From Paenibacillus_T sp033239625 (GTDB lineage: Bacteria > Bacillota > Bacilli > Paenibacillales > Paenibacillaceae), in contig NZ_BTCK01000009.1 in the NCBI RefSeq assembly GCF_033239625.1, forward strand, positions 1 to 64,000: a DNA stretch of 64,000 nt, read 5' to 3'. Under the pieces are notes generated by a model. That model was given only the letters and a program-made list of their open reading frames with translations. It did no database searches and was not told where the DNA came from. Numbering within the stretch: the first letter of the stretch is position 1; each line of letters starts with the position of its first letter. The position numbers and the translations under genes are program-made. Positions 25,800 through 35,132 of this stretch are shown piece after piece.

Positions 25800-26281
25800 A
25801 ACACGTACTATTCGTTTGTTTGGGCAACATTTGCCGTTCACCGATGGCAGAGGCGGTATTCAGACGCAAGGTTGAAGAAGCAGGACTAAGCGGAGAGATT
25901 CGTATTGATTCTGCCGGCACGGGAGATTGGCATATCGGCAAGCCGCCTCATGAAGGCACTCGTAAGCTGCTCGATTCGAGAGGGATCTCTTATGAGGGCA
26001 TGCGTGCTAGACAAGTTACGGGACGAGACTTCTCCGATTTCGATTACATTGTGTGCATGGATAACAGCAATGAGCGCAACGTTGATGCGATCCGCCAAGA
26101 GCTCGCTACAAGCGAACATGGTGAGGCGAAGTTGTTCAAGCTGCTCGACCTCGTGCCCGAGGCCGGAACGACGGATGTTCCTGACCCGTACTACACGGGC
26201 AACTTCGAAGAGGTGTACGAACTCATCTCAACCGGCTCTGACCGCCTGCTTGCGCAGATCAAGCAGGACCTGGCTGGTTAG
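25796..26281 (+). CDS. Low-molecular-weight protein tyrosine phosphatase
   Basis: A 161-aa phosphatase. The P-loop is VCLGNICRSPMAEA with nucleophile C8 and R14, and the general acid is in DVPDPYY. It resembles YfkJ of Bacillus subtilis, which removes phosphate from protein tyrosine or arginine. I choose the TTG at 25796, which overlaps the previous stop (TTGA) and has GGTGG 5 nt before; the ATG at 25784 has almost no spacing to a ribosome site. A strong terminator follows, ending this unit. Confidence 0.9.
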   Translation: MKHVLFVCLGNICRSPMAEAVFRRKVEEAGLSGEIRIDSAGTGDWHIGKPPHEGTRKLLDSRGISYEGMRARQVTGRDFSDFDYIVCMDNSNERNVDAIRQELATSEHGEAKLFKLLDLVPEAGTTDVPDPYYTGNFEEVYELISTGSDRLLAQIKQDLAG

Positions 26282-26288
26282 CAAGTCG

Positions 26289-26323
26289 AACCCCCGACAT
26301 AATGGATGTCGGGGGTTCTTTTT
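26289..26323 (+). terminator. Strong intrinsic terminator
   Basis: AACCCCCGACAT and ATGTCGGGGGTT form a perfect 12-bp stem with a 5-nt loop, followed by CTTTTT. Confidence 0.95.
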
Positions 26324-26561
26324 ATAAGGCGCAATGCAGGTTACTGGGCAATGCGGTTACAGTGTGGTAAAGGTTGCTACAATGGATATTGGTGCAATTG
26401 AAGGCTGATCGGCGTTCTAACGGTTGTTCAAGAGGTTAATGAAACCGTAGGAGCTTTTCTACTCGAAAATGATCAGATTGGCACAATAGCGATCGTTAGT
26501 GCGAAACAGAAGCGATTTTAAACTAGATAGGCACGGTGGCAACTCTTACAGCTGACTGTCC
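26324..26561. other. Intergenic stretch, nothing recognised
   Basis: Together with its flanking terminators this is a gap of about 360 bp between convergent genes. No ORF with a ribosome site and no promoter-quality sequence was found. Confidence 0.5.
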
Positions 26562-26591
26562 AAAAACGCTGGACCTCAAGTGGTCTAGCGT
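26562..26591 (-). terminator. Terminator of the esterase gene
   Basis: Read on the minus strand, ACGCTAGACC and GGTCCAGCGT pair around ACTTGA (one mismatch) and TTTTT follows. It lies about 50 nt after the esterase stop. Confidence 0.75.
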
Positions 26592-26642
26592 GTTCATTCC
26601 CTGTAACAGAACTGACTGTATGAAGTTATTATCGCGGCAGCT

Positions 26643-27377
26643 TTACTTGTCCAGGAAGTGCGCAAGCCCGGCCGGAAGGTCCTTCTGCCAGAAGCCCCAT
26701 GTATGCTTGCCGTCACGCTCCAGATAAGATACTCGCGCACCGCGCTCCTCGAGCAGCGCGCGCGCATCGCGATTGAGCTCGATGAAGTTGTGCACCCCGC
26801 GATCGATCGTCTCATACGCATCCTCTTGCAAGCCAACCGTCATGTAGATATCGAGCCAAGACAGATCTGCTTCAGCCTCAATTAGATCAAGCGAACAATC
26901 GAAGAATGCTCCCGACAGCGAAAGCACCTGCGTGAACATCGAACGATGATTCAATGCAATATGAAGGGAGGACGTTCCGCCGAGCGAATCACCCGCTAGC
27001 AGACGAGAAGCTGTATCACGCCGTACGGGATAGGTGCTCTCAATGAATGGGATAAGCTCCTCCGCGAAGAAACGTACATAATCTGCATGCAGCGATCCGT
27101 CGGGAGAGTACTCCTCCGTGCGGACCTTCTTGTCGACGTCCACGCCAACAACGATGAACGGTTCAATCCCTTCATCTAATATTAGTTGATTCGAGATCGT
27201 TGCGATACGGCCGAAATTGAAGAAGTCCTCGCCATCCTGGCAGTAGACGACAGGGTAACTAAGCACTTCATTATAACCAGGCGGCAGAAATACGCGAAGC
27301 TTGCGTTCGCCCTCCGGCAAGTAACGACTAGGTACGACTTCTTTGTTCACGGTTCGTTTCAAATATTTGTCATCCAT
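26643..27377 (-). CDS. Putative esterase of the esterase-D/enterochelin-esterase type
   Basis: A 244-aa alpha/beta-hydrolase without signal peptide. The nucleophile elbow is LAGDSLGGTSS, the acid is probably in the strand after DIYMTVG, and the histidine is in DGKHTWGFW. The N-terminal LRVFLPPGYN and YPVVYCQDGEDFF are typical of the family (YjcH/BesA-like), which includes siderophore ester hydrolases and S-formylglutathione-type esterases. GAGGAGC lies about 9 nt before ATG 27377; the longer frame to 27425 is less likely. The substrate is unknown. Confidence 0.85.
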   Translation of the reverse strand: MDDKYLKRTVNKEVVPSRYLPEGERKLRVFLPPGYNEVLSYPVVYCQDGEDFFNFGRIATISNQLILDEGIEPFIVVGVDVDKKVRTEEYSPDGSLHADYVRFFAEELIPFIESTYPVRRDTASRLLAGDSLGGTSSLHIALNHRSMFTQVLSLSGAFFDCSLDLIEAEADLSWLDIYMTVGLQEDAYETIDRGVHNFIELNRDARALLEERGARVSYLERDGKHTWGFWQKDLPAGLAHFLDK

Positions 27378-27574
27378 ATTGACATGCTCCTCTCGCCCTG
27401 CATGAGATGCGTCTCTCGTGGGCAAACAATAGATAGGAAGTCCGCGCTTTTCTAGGCTTCAACTGTGACGTTGTATTACACTGTAACACTATAGAATTGT
27501 TGCTGTTACATATACAATTTCGATGGAAATACGTCTAAAACTCTAAAAAACCGCGGCTATAACGTGTTTTTACT

Positions 27575-27604
27575 TTGACCATTTTCTCGAAACAGGTATA
27601 TAAT
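27575..27604 (+). promoter_or_regulatory. Sigma-A promoter of the pdh operon
   Basis: TTGACC (27575-27580) and TATAAT (27599-27604) are separated by 18 nt, in an A/T-rich setting. The leader to pdhA is about 50 nt. Confidence 0.8.
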
Positions 27605-27660
27605 TATTCTATAACAGAGGTATGTGATATTCAAATTTTAATACGAGGTGAGCGTTTGCG

Positions 27661-28743
27661 ATGAGCAAAGTGGTGACTAAACAACCGTCTTACGAAGTTC
27701 AGTCCGAGCCAGTTACACCGTTGTCCATTTTGTCGCCTGAAGGCGAAGTCGTAGCCCCGGACCTGGTTCCGAGCCTGTCCGATGAACAACTGAAAGAAAT
27801 TATGTACCGTATGGTATTCACGCGCGCTTGGGATGAGCGTGCAGTAAACCTGGGCCGTCAAGGTCGTCTTGGTTTCTACGCACCGGTATCCGGTCAAGAA
27901 GCATCGATGGTTTGCAGTGAGTACGCTTTGAATAAAGAAGATTTCGTATGCCCTGGCTACCGCGATATGCCGCAGCTCGTATGGCATGGTCTTCCGCTGT
28001 ACCAAGCATTCCTGTACTCCCGTGGTCATCAACACGGCGGTCAAATTCCGCAAGACGTTAACGTTCTGATGCCTCAGATCATCATCGGCGCACAAGTGCT
28101 TCACGCAATGGGCATCGCGATGGCATTCAAGAAAAAAGGCGAGAAACGCGTTGCTATTACGTACACAGGTGACGGCGGTTCGTCCGAAGGCGACTTCTAC
28201 GAAGCACTGAACTACGCTGGCGTATTCAAGCTTCCAGTCATCTTCGTCGTTCAGAATAACGGCTATGCAATCACAACGCCATATGCGAAGCAAACAGCAG
28301 CACTCTCTGTAGCGCATAAAGCTGTAGCAGCTGGTATCAAAGGCGTTCAAGTCGACGGCATGGATCCACTTGCTGTCTATAAAGCAGTATCCGAAGCAGC
28401 GGAGCGCGGCCGCAACGGCGAAGGCGCTACGCTGATCGAGCTCATTACTTACCGTTACCGTCCACACTCGATGGCGGACGACACGACGAAGTACCGCACG
28501 AAGGACGAAGAGAACGATTGGGCAACACGCGATCCGCTCGTACGTTTCGGCAAGTACCTCGAAGCGAAGGGTCTCTGGACGGAAGAAGACACGAACCGTG
28601 TCAAAGAAGAGTCCAAAGCAACAGTGAACGATCACATCAAGAAAGCGGAACAAACAGAGAAGATGACGGTAGCGGGTCTGATCGACTCGATGTTCGAGAA
28701 AACGCCTCAGCATCTGGAAGAGCAAAAGGCAGATTTTCAATAA
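27661..28743 (+). CDS. pdhA: Pyruvate dehydrogenase E1 component, alpha subunit
   Basis: A 360-aa subunit of the thiamine-diphosphate-dependent decarboxylase that converts pyruvate to hydroxyethyl-TPP. The TPP motif runs from YTGDGGSSEGDFYEALN to VQNNGYA. The phosphorylation-loop-like region YRPHSMADDTTKYR is conserved. GAGGTGA lies 9 nt before the ATG. First gene of pdhABCD, read from the promoter at 27575. Codon use is strongly biased, as expected of an abundant enzyme, which also leaves long antisense open frames that are not genes. Confidence 0.95.
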   Translation: MSKVVTKQPSYEVQSEPVTPLSILSPEGEVVAPDLVPSLSDEQLKEIMYRMVFTRAWDERAVNLGRQGRLGFYAPVSGQEASMVCSEYALNKEDFVCPGYRDMPQLVWHGLPLYQAFLYSRGHQHGGQIPQDVNVLMPQIIIGAQVLHAMGIAMAFKKKGEKRVAITYTGDGGSSEGDFYEALNYAGVFKLPVIFVVQNNGYAITTPYAKQTAALSVAHKAVAAGIKGVQVDGMDPLAVYKAVSEAAERGRNGEGATLIELITYRYRPHSMADDTTKYRTKDEENDWATRDPLVRFGKYLEAKGLWTEEDTNRVKEESKATVNDHIKKAEQTEKMTVAGLIDSMFEKTPQHLEEQKADFQ

Positions 28744-28780
28744 TATTCGACTAAATCGCTGAAGGAGGATTCCATCGATC

Positions 28781-29758
28781 ATGGCTCAAATGAATATGCT
28801 TGAAGCACTGCGCGACGCAATGCGCGTGGAATTGAAACAGGATCCTAACGTTCTTATTTTCGGTGAGGACGTAGGTAAAGTCGGCGGCGTATTCCGTGTA
28901 ACGGAAGGCCTGCAAGAGGAATTCGGCGAGGAGCGCGTATTCGATACGCCTCTCGCAGAGTCCGCAATCGCTGGTATGGCAGTCGGTATGGGTACGCAAG
29001 GCTTCCGTCCGATAGCAGAAATCCAGTTCGTTGGCTTCATTTACGAAGCTCTCGACCAAATGTTTGTACAAGCTGCTCGCATGCGTTACCGCTCCGGCGG
29101 CCGTTACAACTCGCCAATCGTATTCCGTACGCCTTTCGGCGGCGGCGTTAAAGCAGCCGAGCTGCACACGGACTCGCTCGAAGGCTTGGCTATCCAAACG
29201 CCGGGTATAAAGGTAATCGTACCTTCGAACCCTTACGATGCGAAAGGTCTTATGATCTCCGCAATCCGTGATAACGACCCTGTCTTCTTCATGGAGCACT
29301 TGAACCTGTACCGTGCATTCCGTGACGAAGTGCCAGAAGGCGAATACACGATCGAGATCGGCAAAGCGAACGTTGTTCGCGAAGGCAAAGACGTAACGAT
29401 CATCGCTTACGGCATGATGGTTCACACGGCGAAGAAAGCAGCCGAAGAGCTTGCTAAAGAAGGCATCGAAGCTGAGGTTATCGACCTTCGCACGCTTCTG
29501 CCGCTTGACATCGATACGCTTGTTAAGTCGATTCAGAAGACGAACCGTGTCATCGTTGTTCAAGAAGCACAAAAAACGTCCGGTGCTGCAGCTGAAGTTA
29601 TCGCACAAATCAACGAGAAGGCAATTCTGCACCTCGAAGCGCCAGTGCTCCGCGTAGCGGGTCCTGACACGGTATATCCGTTCGCGCAAGTCGAAGATGC
29701 ATGGCTGCCGTCGCCTGAGCGCGTAGTTAAAGCAGCGAAGCAAGTACTGAACTTTTAA
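28781..29758 (+). CDS. pdhB: Pyruvate dehydrogenase E1 component, beta subunit
   Basis: A 325-aa transketolase-like subunit that forms the alpha2beta2 E1 with PdhA. Landmarks are LIFGEDVGKVGGVFRVTEGL, AESAIAGMAVGMG, FVGFIYEALDQ and the C-terminal transketolase domain (LRTLLPLDIDTL). AAGGAGG is about 12 nt before the ATG; 37 nt separate it from pdhA. The alpha/beta arrangement is the Gram-positive type, unlike the single-chain E1 of enterobacteria. Confidence 0.95.
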   Translation: MAQMNMLEALRDAMRVELKQDPNVLIFGEDVGKVGGVFRVTEGLQEEFGEERVFDTPLAESAIAGMAVGMGTQGFRPIAEIQFVGFIYEALDQMFVQAARMRYRSGGRYNSPIVFRTPFGGGVKAAELHTDSLEGLAIQTPGIKVIVPSNPYDAKGLMISAIRDNDPVFFMEHLNLYRAFRDEVPEGEYTIEIGKANVVREGKDVTIIAYGMMVHTAKKAAEELAKEGIEAEVIDLRTLLPLDIDTLVKSIQKTNRVIVVQEAQKTSGAAAEVIAQINEKAILHLEAPVLRVAGPDTVYPFAQVEDAWLPSPERVVKAAKQVLNF

Positions 29759-29828
29759 TTCATAATCGATCCTGCAGCGCTGTTAGGGCGAAGGTCGGTC
29801 ACGTATACAGAACGAGGGAGGCATTCGG

Positions 29829-31136
29829 ATGGCTAAATTCGAATATCGATTCCCGGAGCTGGGCGAAGGTCTGCATGAGGGCGAAATCGTCAAAATGCAC
29901 ATCAAGCCAGGCGACGCGGTTAATGATGAGAGCATCATTATGGAAGTTCAGAACGACAAGGCAATCGTAGAAGTACCTTGTCCGGTCGAAGGTAAAGTTG
30001 TTGAAGTGTTCGCGAAAGACGGCCAAGTGATGCATGTTGGCGAAGTTGTTGCTGTTATTGAAGTTGAAGGCGAACTGCCAGAAGGAGCAACGGTTGCAGC
30101 GGACAGCGCACCATCGGCTGAAGCTCCTGCAGCGGCACCATCGGCACCTGCAGCTGGGGCAGCAGCACCTGCTCCGCAAGCGAGCGGCGCACTTGTTCTC
30201 GCAACGCCAAGCGTACGCAAATACGCTCGCGAGCAAGGCGTTGACATCTCGGCTGTAACGGGCTCCGGCAAGAACGGCAAAGTTACGCGCGAAGATATCA
30301 ATGCATTCGTATCCGGCGGCGCAGTACCAGCGGCAGCTACGGCTCCAGCAGCAGAAGCTGCAGCGCCAGCCGCGGCTGAAGCTCCTGCAGCAGCAGCGAA
30401 ACCAGCGGCACCAGTTGCAGCAGGCGACGCTTATCGTCCAGAAGAGCGCGTACCATTCAAAGGTATCCGCAAAGCGATCGCGAATGCGATGGTCAAATCG
30501 GTGTACACAGCTCCGCACGTTACGCTGATGGACGAAGTTGACGTTACTGAACTTGTTGCACTCCGTGCTAAATATAAGCCTTACGCAGAGAAGAAAGGCG
30601 TTAAGCTGACGTACCTGCCATTCATCGTGAAGGCGCTCGTGGCAGCATGCCGCGAATTCCCGATCATGAACGCGACGCTGGACGAAGCAGCGCAAGAAAT
30701 CGTTCTGCGCAAATACTATAACATCGGTATCGCGACGGATACGGAGAACGGCCTGATCGTTCCAGTTATCGAAGATGCAGATCGTAAGAACATTTACTCC
30801 GTTGCAAGCAAAATCAGCGATTTGGCTGCTCGCGGCCGCGATGGCAAGCTCGCACCGAACGAACTCAGAGGCAGCACGATCTCCATCACGAACATCGGTT
30901 CCGCAGGCGGTATGTTCTTCACACCGGTAATCAACTTCCCAGAAGTTGCAATCCTCGGTACGGGTCGTATCTCGGAGAAAGCTGTTGTTAAGAACGGCGA
31001 GATCGTGGCAGCACCAGTTATGGCACTGTCCCTGAGCTTCGACCACCGTCTCATCGACGGCGCAACGGCTCAAAACTTCTTGAATTTCATCAAAAAACTG
31101 CTGGCGCAGCCAGAACTGTTCATCATGGAGGTGTAA
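29829..31136 (+). CDS. pdhC: Dihydrolipoamide acetyltransferase, E2 of pyruvate dehydrogenase
   Basis: A 435-aa core enzyme. One N-terminal lipoyl domain carries the lipoylated lysine K44 (VQNDKAIVEV). An Ala/Pro-rich hinge follows, then the peripheral-subunit-binding domain (ATPSVRKYAREQGVDI...GKVTREDI), a second Ala/Pro hinge and the catalytic domain with SFDHRLIDGA near the end. It transfers the acetyl group to CoA and holds E1 and E3. A single lipoyl domain is the usual number for Bacillus-type E2. GAGGGAGG lies just before the ATG. Confidence 0.95.
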   Translation: MAKFEYRFPELGEGLHEGEIVKMHIKPGDAVNDESIIMEVQNDKAIVEVPCPVEGKVVEVFAKDGQVMHVGEVVAVIEVEGELPEGATVAADSAPSAEAPAAAPSAPAAGAAAPAPQASGALVLATPSVRKYAREQGVDISAVTGSGKNGKVTREDINAFVSGGAVPAAATAPAAEAAAPAAAEAPAAAAKPAAPVAAGDAYRPEERVPFKGIRKAIANAMVKSVYTAPHVTLMDEVDVTELVALRAKYKPYAEKKGVKLTYLPFIVKALVAACREFPIMNATLDEAAQEIVLRKYYNIGIATDTENGLIVPVIEDADRKNIYSVASKISDLAARGRDGKLAPNELRGSTISITNIGSAGGMFFTPVINFPEVAILGTGRISEKAVVKNGEIVAAPVMALSLSFDHRLIDGATAQNFLNFIKKLLAQPELFIMEV

Positions 31137-31142
31137 CGAAAC

Positions 31143-32558
31143 ATGGTAGTAGGAGACGCTTCACTCGATATCGATACATTAGTCATTGGCGCAGGCCCTG
31201 GCGGTTACGTTGCAGCAATCCGTGCAGCGCAACTCGGACAAAAAGTACTGTGCGTAGATAAAGCAACGGTAGGCGGCGTTTGCCTAAACGTTGGTTGTAT
31301 CCCGTCCAAAGCACTCATCTCGGCAGCTCACCAATACGAAGCAGCTTCCCACGGCGAAGCATTCGGCATTACGGTCAGCGACGTGAAAGTGGACTGGAGC
31401 AAAGTGCAAGAGTTCAAGAGCGGCGTAACGAAGAAGCTGACGGGCGGCGTTGCATCGCTGCTCAAAGCGAACAAAGTTGAGTACTTCAACGGCGAAGTGA
31501 TGTTCATCAACCAGAACGAAGCTCGCGTATTCAACGATCAAGAAGCACCGCGCTACCGCTTCAAGAACTGCATCATCGCGACGGGTTCCCGTCCGATCGA
31601 GCTCAAAGCATTCCCTTACGGCGGCCGCATCCTGTCCTCGACAGAAGCGCTGTCGCTGCCAGAGATTCCGAAGAGCCTCGTTGTTATCGGCGGCGGCTAC
31701 ATCGGTATCGAGCTTGGCCAAATGTACAGCAAATTCGGTACGAAAGTGACGATCGTCGAAGGCTCCGACGCAATCATGCCTGGTTTCGACAAAGATATGT
31801 CCAACCTCGTAGCGAAGAAGCTGAAAGCGAAAGACGTTACGATCGTAACGGGCGCCCAAGCAAAATCGGCTGCGCAAACGGCTGACAATGTAACGGTAAC
31901 GTACGCAGTAGGCGACAAAGAAGAGTCGGTTACAGCTGATTACCTGCTCGTAACGGTTGGCCGTCGTCCTAACACGGACGGCGAGTTGGGTCTCGACCTC
32001 GTTGGCATCGAAATGACAGACCGCGGTCTGATCAAAGTCGACCACCAAGGCCGCACGAATATCCCGCATATCTTCGCAATCGGCGATATCGTACCTGGCG
32101 CAGCGCTCGCTCACAAAGCAATGTATGAAGGCCGCGTAGCAGCAGAAGCAATCTCGGGTCTGCCAAGCGTAGTCGACTACAAATGCATCCCAGCAGTTGC
32201 GTTCTCCGATCCAGAATGCGCAAGCGTCGGCTACTCGGAGAAAGAAGCGAAAGACAAAGGCCACAACGTCAAAGCAGGCAAGTTCCCGTTCGCAGCGAAC
32301 GGTCGTGCACTGTCGCTTAACGGCGCTGAAGGCTTCGTGAAAATCGTTTCCGACGCTGACAACGGCCTCGTACTCGGCGCGCAAATCGTCGGTATCGAAG
32401 CTTCCAACATGATTGCGGAGATCGGTCTGGCTATCGAGATGGGCGCTACGCTCGAAGATATCGCCCTGACGATCCATGCGCACCCAACGCTCGGCGAAAT
32501 CGTGCTCGACGCTGCTGAAGTAGCGCTCGGACATCCGATCCACACGTTTGTAAAATAA
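31143..32558 (+). CDS. pdhD: Dihydrolipoamide dehydrogenase, E3
   Basis: A 471-aa flavoprotein that reoxidises the lipoyl group with NAD. FAD motif GAGPGGYVAAIRAAQLG, redox disulfide GGVCLNVGCIPSK, NAD motif GGGYIGIELG, second FAD motif FAIGDIVPG and the C-terminal catalytic His-Glu in HAHPTLGE are all intact. Only 6 nt separate it from pdhC, with GGAGGTG across the junction. A double hairpin and T-run follow, closing the operon. Confidence 0.96.
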   Translation: MVVGDASLDIDTLVIGAGPGGYVAAIRAAQLGQKVLCVDKATVGGVCLNVGCIPSKALISAAHQYEAASHGEAFGITVSDVKVDWSKVQEFKSGVTKKLTGGVASLLKANKVEYFNGEVMFINQNEARVFNDQEAPRYRFKNCIIATGSRPIELKAFPYGGRILSSTEALSLPEIPKSLVVIGGGYIGIELGQMYSKFGTKVTIVEGSDAIMPGFDKDMSNLVAKKLKAKDVTIVTGAQAKSAAQTADNVTVTYAVGDKEESVTADYLLVTVGRRPNTDGELGLDLVGIEMTDRGLIKVDHQGRTNIPHIFAIGDIVPGAALAHKAMYEGRVAAEAISGLPSVVDYKCIPAVAFSDPECASVGYSEKEAKDKGHNVKAGKFPFAANGRALSLNGAEGFVKIVSDADNGLVLGAQIVGIEASNMIAEIGLAIEMGATLEDIALTIHAHPTLGEIVLDAAEVALGHPIHTFVK

Positions 32559-32567
32559 TATAAAGTT

Positions 32568-32640
32568 GCAGACTCTAACCCTTAGAGGTTAGGTCTGCGG
32601 CTCTAGAGGTCAGCGACTAAACGATCGCTGGCCTCTTTTT
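32568..32640 (+). terminator. Tandem hairpins closing the pdh operon
   Basis: First stem: GCAGAC and GTCTGC with inner CTAACC/GGTTAG (32568-32598). Second stem: AGAGGTCAGCGA and TCGCTGGCCTCT (32605-32636), followed by TTTTT. The second is the intrinsic terminator; the first may protect the message end. Confidence 0.85.
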
Positions 32641-32713
32641 GCTGGGCAGTGGCATACACTAACATAATAACGGGACGGCAAGGTTCGTCAGTCAATAAGG
32701 AGGAAGTCAAGGT

Positions 32714-33223
32714 ATGGCGGAACAAACTTCACAACCATTAACCGCGAAGCGTGCTTCGGATTCTCGATCGGTGCTGACGGATATTGTGTTCCCATCGGAT
32801 ACGAATCATCTCCAGACGTTGTTCGGCGGTGTCGTCATGGAGTATATGGACAAAGTCGCGGCGATCTCGGCGATGCGTCATTCGAGATTGCGAGTTGTGA
32901 CGGTGTCGACGGACAGCATCGACTTCGTTGCGCCGATTCGGGTAGGCGAGGTCATTATTGTCGAATCGTTCGTCTCTTGGACGCATCGTACGTCGATTGA
33001 AGTGTTCGTGAAAGCGGAGACGGAAAATCTCAAGACAGGCGAGCGGGCAACGGCTGTAACTGCCTTTTTCGTATTCGTAGCGCTTGGAGATGACGGCAAA
33101 CCGACGGAAGTGCCAGGTGTTATCCCTGAGTCAGACGAGGAGCGTTCTCTGTATGAATCAGGCGAAGAACGTTATTTGCAGCGGCGTAAGAGGGTAGATG
33201 ATCGCAAGAATAAGGGACATTAA
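32714..33223 (+). CDS. Acyl-CoA thioesterase (YkhA-like hot-dog protein)
   Basis: A 169-aa single hot-dog domain. Characteristic pieces are FPSDTNHLQTLFGGVVMEYMD, with the active-site region of acyl-CoA hydrolases, and SIDFVAPIRVGEVI. It hydrolyses acyl-CoA to free acid and CoA; chain length preference is not visible. AAGGAGG lies 12 nt before the ATG. It stands between the pdh operon and thyA and appears to be its own unit. Confidence 0.9.
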   Translation: MAEQTSQPLTAKRASDSRSVLTDIVFPSDTNHLQTLFGGVVMEYMDKVAAISAMRHSRLRVVTVSTDSIDFVAPIRVGEVIIVESFVSWTHRTSIEVFVKAETENLKTGERATAVTAFFVFVALGDDGKPTEVPGVIPESDEERSLYESGEERYLQRRKRVDDRKNKGH

Positions 33224-33321
33224 GGACGAATAGGGAGATATACAAATCTGTCGGCGCTGTCGCATTATATGTTACAATACAGCTAATAAGATGACAGGCA
33301 GACGGATGGGAGATAGAAGAG

Positions 33322-34281
33322 ATGAGTCGCAACGAAGATCAATATTTGCAGCTGTTGAAGCATGTTCTGGAGAATGGAACGCGCAAGGATGACCGCACAG
33401 GAACGGGGACGATTTCGACCTTCGGTTATCAGATGAGGTTCGATCTACAGGAAGGCTTCCCGCTGCTCACAACGAAACGTATTGCATTCAAAACGAATAT
33501 TGTGAGTGAATTGTTATGGTTTATGAAAGGCGACACGAACATTCGCTATTTGCTGCAGCACAACAATAATATTTGGAATGAATGGGCGTTTAAGCGCTGG
33601 ATCGAAAGCGACGAGTATGACGGTCCGGATATGACGAATTTCGGGCTTCGCTCGCAGACAGACGAGCCGTTCGCCCTTCAATATAATGAGCAGATGGAAC
33701 GGTTCAAGGAGCTTGTTCTGACGGATGATGCGTTCGCTGCGAAGTATGGCGAATTGGGCGACGTTTACGGCAAGCAATGGCGCGCTTGGCGCACGACACA
33801 AGGCGAGACGATCGATCAGCTTCAAGACGTCATTGAGACGATTAAACGCAATCCTGACTCGCGTCGTTTGATCGTATCCGCATGGAATCCGGAGGATGTA
33901 CCGACGATGGCCCTGCCGCCATGTCATACGCTGTTCCAGTTCTATGTAGCGGATGGCAAGCTGAGCTGTCAGCTGTATCAACGGAGCGCGGATATTTTCC
34001 TCGGCATTCCGTTCAATATTGCAAGCTACGCGCTGCTTACCCATTTGATCGCACACGAGTGCGGGCTTGAGGTTGGTGAATTCGTGCATACGCTTGGAGA
34101 CGCACACATTTATGTCAATCATATGGAGCAAATACAAGAACAGTTAAGCCGTGAGCCGAAGGCGCTGCCGAAGCTGAAGCTGTCAGGAGATTGGAAGTCC
34201 GTGTTCGATGCGGACGTGGCGAACATCACGCTCGAAGGCTATGATCCGCACCCGACGATCAAAGCGCCCGTAGCGGTATAA
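33322..34281 (+). CDS. thyA: Thymidylate synthase, long form
   Basis: Converts dUMP to dTMP with methylene-tetrahydrofolate. Catalytic cysteine C201 is in LPPCHTLFQFYV; the dUMP-binding RRLIVSAWNPEDVP and QRSADIFLGIPFN are intact. With 319 aa it carries the extra insertion of about 50 residues in the small domain (roughly residues 85-135) seen in the Lactobacillus casei/staphylococcal type, compared with the 264-aa enterobacterial form. An extended -10 (TGT TACAAT, 33270-33278) lies upstream. It is followed by folA, which regenerates the folate it consumes. Confidence 0.96.
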   Translation: MSRNEDQYLQLLKHVLENGTRKDDRTGTGTISTFGYQMRFDLQEGFPLLTTKRIAFKTNIVSELLWFMKGDTNIRYLLQHNNNIWNEWAFKRWIESDEYDGPDMTNFGLRSQTDEPFALQYNEQMERFKELVLTDDAFAAKYGELGDVYGKQWRAWRTTQGETIDQLQDVIETIKRNPDSRRLIVSAWNPEDVPTMALPPCHTLFQFYVADGKLSCQLYQRSADIFLGIPFNIASYALLTHLIAHECGLEVGEFVHTLGDAHIYVNHMEQIQEQLSREPKALPKLKLSGDWKSVFDADVANITLEGYDPHPTIKAPVAV

Positions 34282-34315
34282 TGAGGGCGCACCAGCGAAC
34301 AGGAGAGTGGGTACA

Positions 34316-34807
34316 ATGAGTCAAATTACGATGATCTGGGCGATGGATCGCAATCGCGGCATTGGCATCGAGAACCGGATTCCGTGGCGTTTGCCGGCGG
34401 ATATGGCGTTCTTCAAGGCGAGTACAACAGGCAAGACGGTCGTAATGGGCCGCAAAACGTTCCAGTCATTCAAGAAAGCACTACCGAATCGACGCAACGT
34501 CGTGCTCTCTCGCAGCGCTGATCTTGTGCTGGAAGGTGCCGAAGTCGTCACCTCTGTTGAAGAAGTATTGAAACGTTATGGCAACGAGGAAGACTTAATG
34601 ATTATCGGCGGCGCCGAAATATACAATTTATTCATGCCTTATGCCAATAAACTGCTCGTAACCGAAATCGACGAAGTGTTCGAAGGTACAGATGCCTTCT
34701 TCCCTGCGTATGATGAAAGTCAATGGGTGTTAACCAATAGTAGAGTCGGGGAGCAGAATGAGCAAAATCCGTACGTTTATCGCTTCTTAACCTATGAACG
34801 GTCGTGA
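34316..34807 (+). CDS. folA: Dihydrofolate reductase
   Basis: A 163-aa enzyme that reduces dihydrofolate, the by-product of ThyA, with NADPH. Conserved pieces: MIWAMDRNRGIGIENRIPWR, FFKASTTGKTVVMGRKTFQS, IIGGAEIYNLF and FEGTDAFFP. ATG 34316 has AGGAGAG 9 nt upstream; the in-frame GTG at 34307 overlaps that site and is rejected. The thyA-folA pairing is the common arrangement in Bacilli. Nothing in the sequence suggests trimethoprim resistance substitutions that I can judge by eye. Confidence 0.95.
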   Translation: MSQITMIWAMDRNRGIGIENRIPWRLPADMAFFKASTTGKTVVMGRKTFQSFKKALPNRRNVVLSRSADLVLEGAEVVTSVEEVLKRYGNEEDLMIIGGAEIYNLFMPYANKLLVTEIDEVFEGTDAFFPAYDESQWVLTNSRVGEQNEQNPYVYRFLTYERS

Positions 34808-35132
34808 TTCCTGCCTTTAACGGTGAGTGGTAATTGTCCCCCAAATGTATAACGGTGCAAATGATTGTACGGATAATCCATTTATCTAGTGCGTTATCGG
34901 ATGCTAATATGAACCATATTCAACTACTAGACTAGCGTTGTTTACGCATAAGAATAAAGCTATCAGTATGACAGGATAGTACAAATTCTTATCGGTGATA
35001 TAGCTGCCTACAAACGCGGTCGCTGAGTTACCACGATAGGTTATATCATGCAAAGACTATGATTCAAGTTGCTGATCAATTCCCGAAGTATTCTTCGGGA
35101 ATCGAGAATATATTGATGGGGGAGTTGCGATC
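34808..35132. other. Intergenic leader upstream of gltD
   Basis: About 325 bp without a gene. It ends in a 10-bp perfect hairpin (listed separately) close to the gltD start. No terminator with a clear T-run was found after folA and no known riboswitch pattern was recognised. Confidence 0.5.
35079..35102 (+). promoter_or_regulatory. Perfect hairpin in the gltD leader
   Basis: ATTCCCGAAG and CTTCGGGAAT pair fully around TATT, 30 nt before the gltD start codon. No T-run follows. It may be an operator palindrome or a leader stem affecting translation. Confidence 0.5.

Noticed and set aside
27631..32543. Long antisense frames (330 to 424 codons) opposite pdhA, pdhB, pdhC and pdhD
   Set aside because: Same cause: highly biased codons avoid antisense stops. 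Translations are Arg/Cys/Phe-rich and show no domain.
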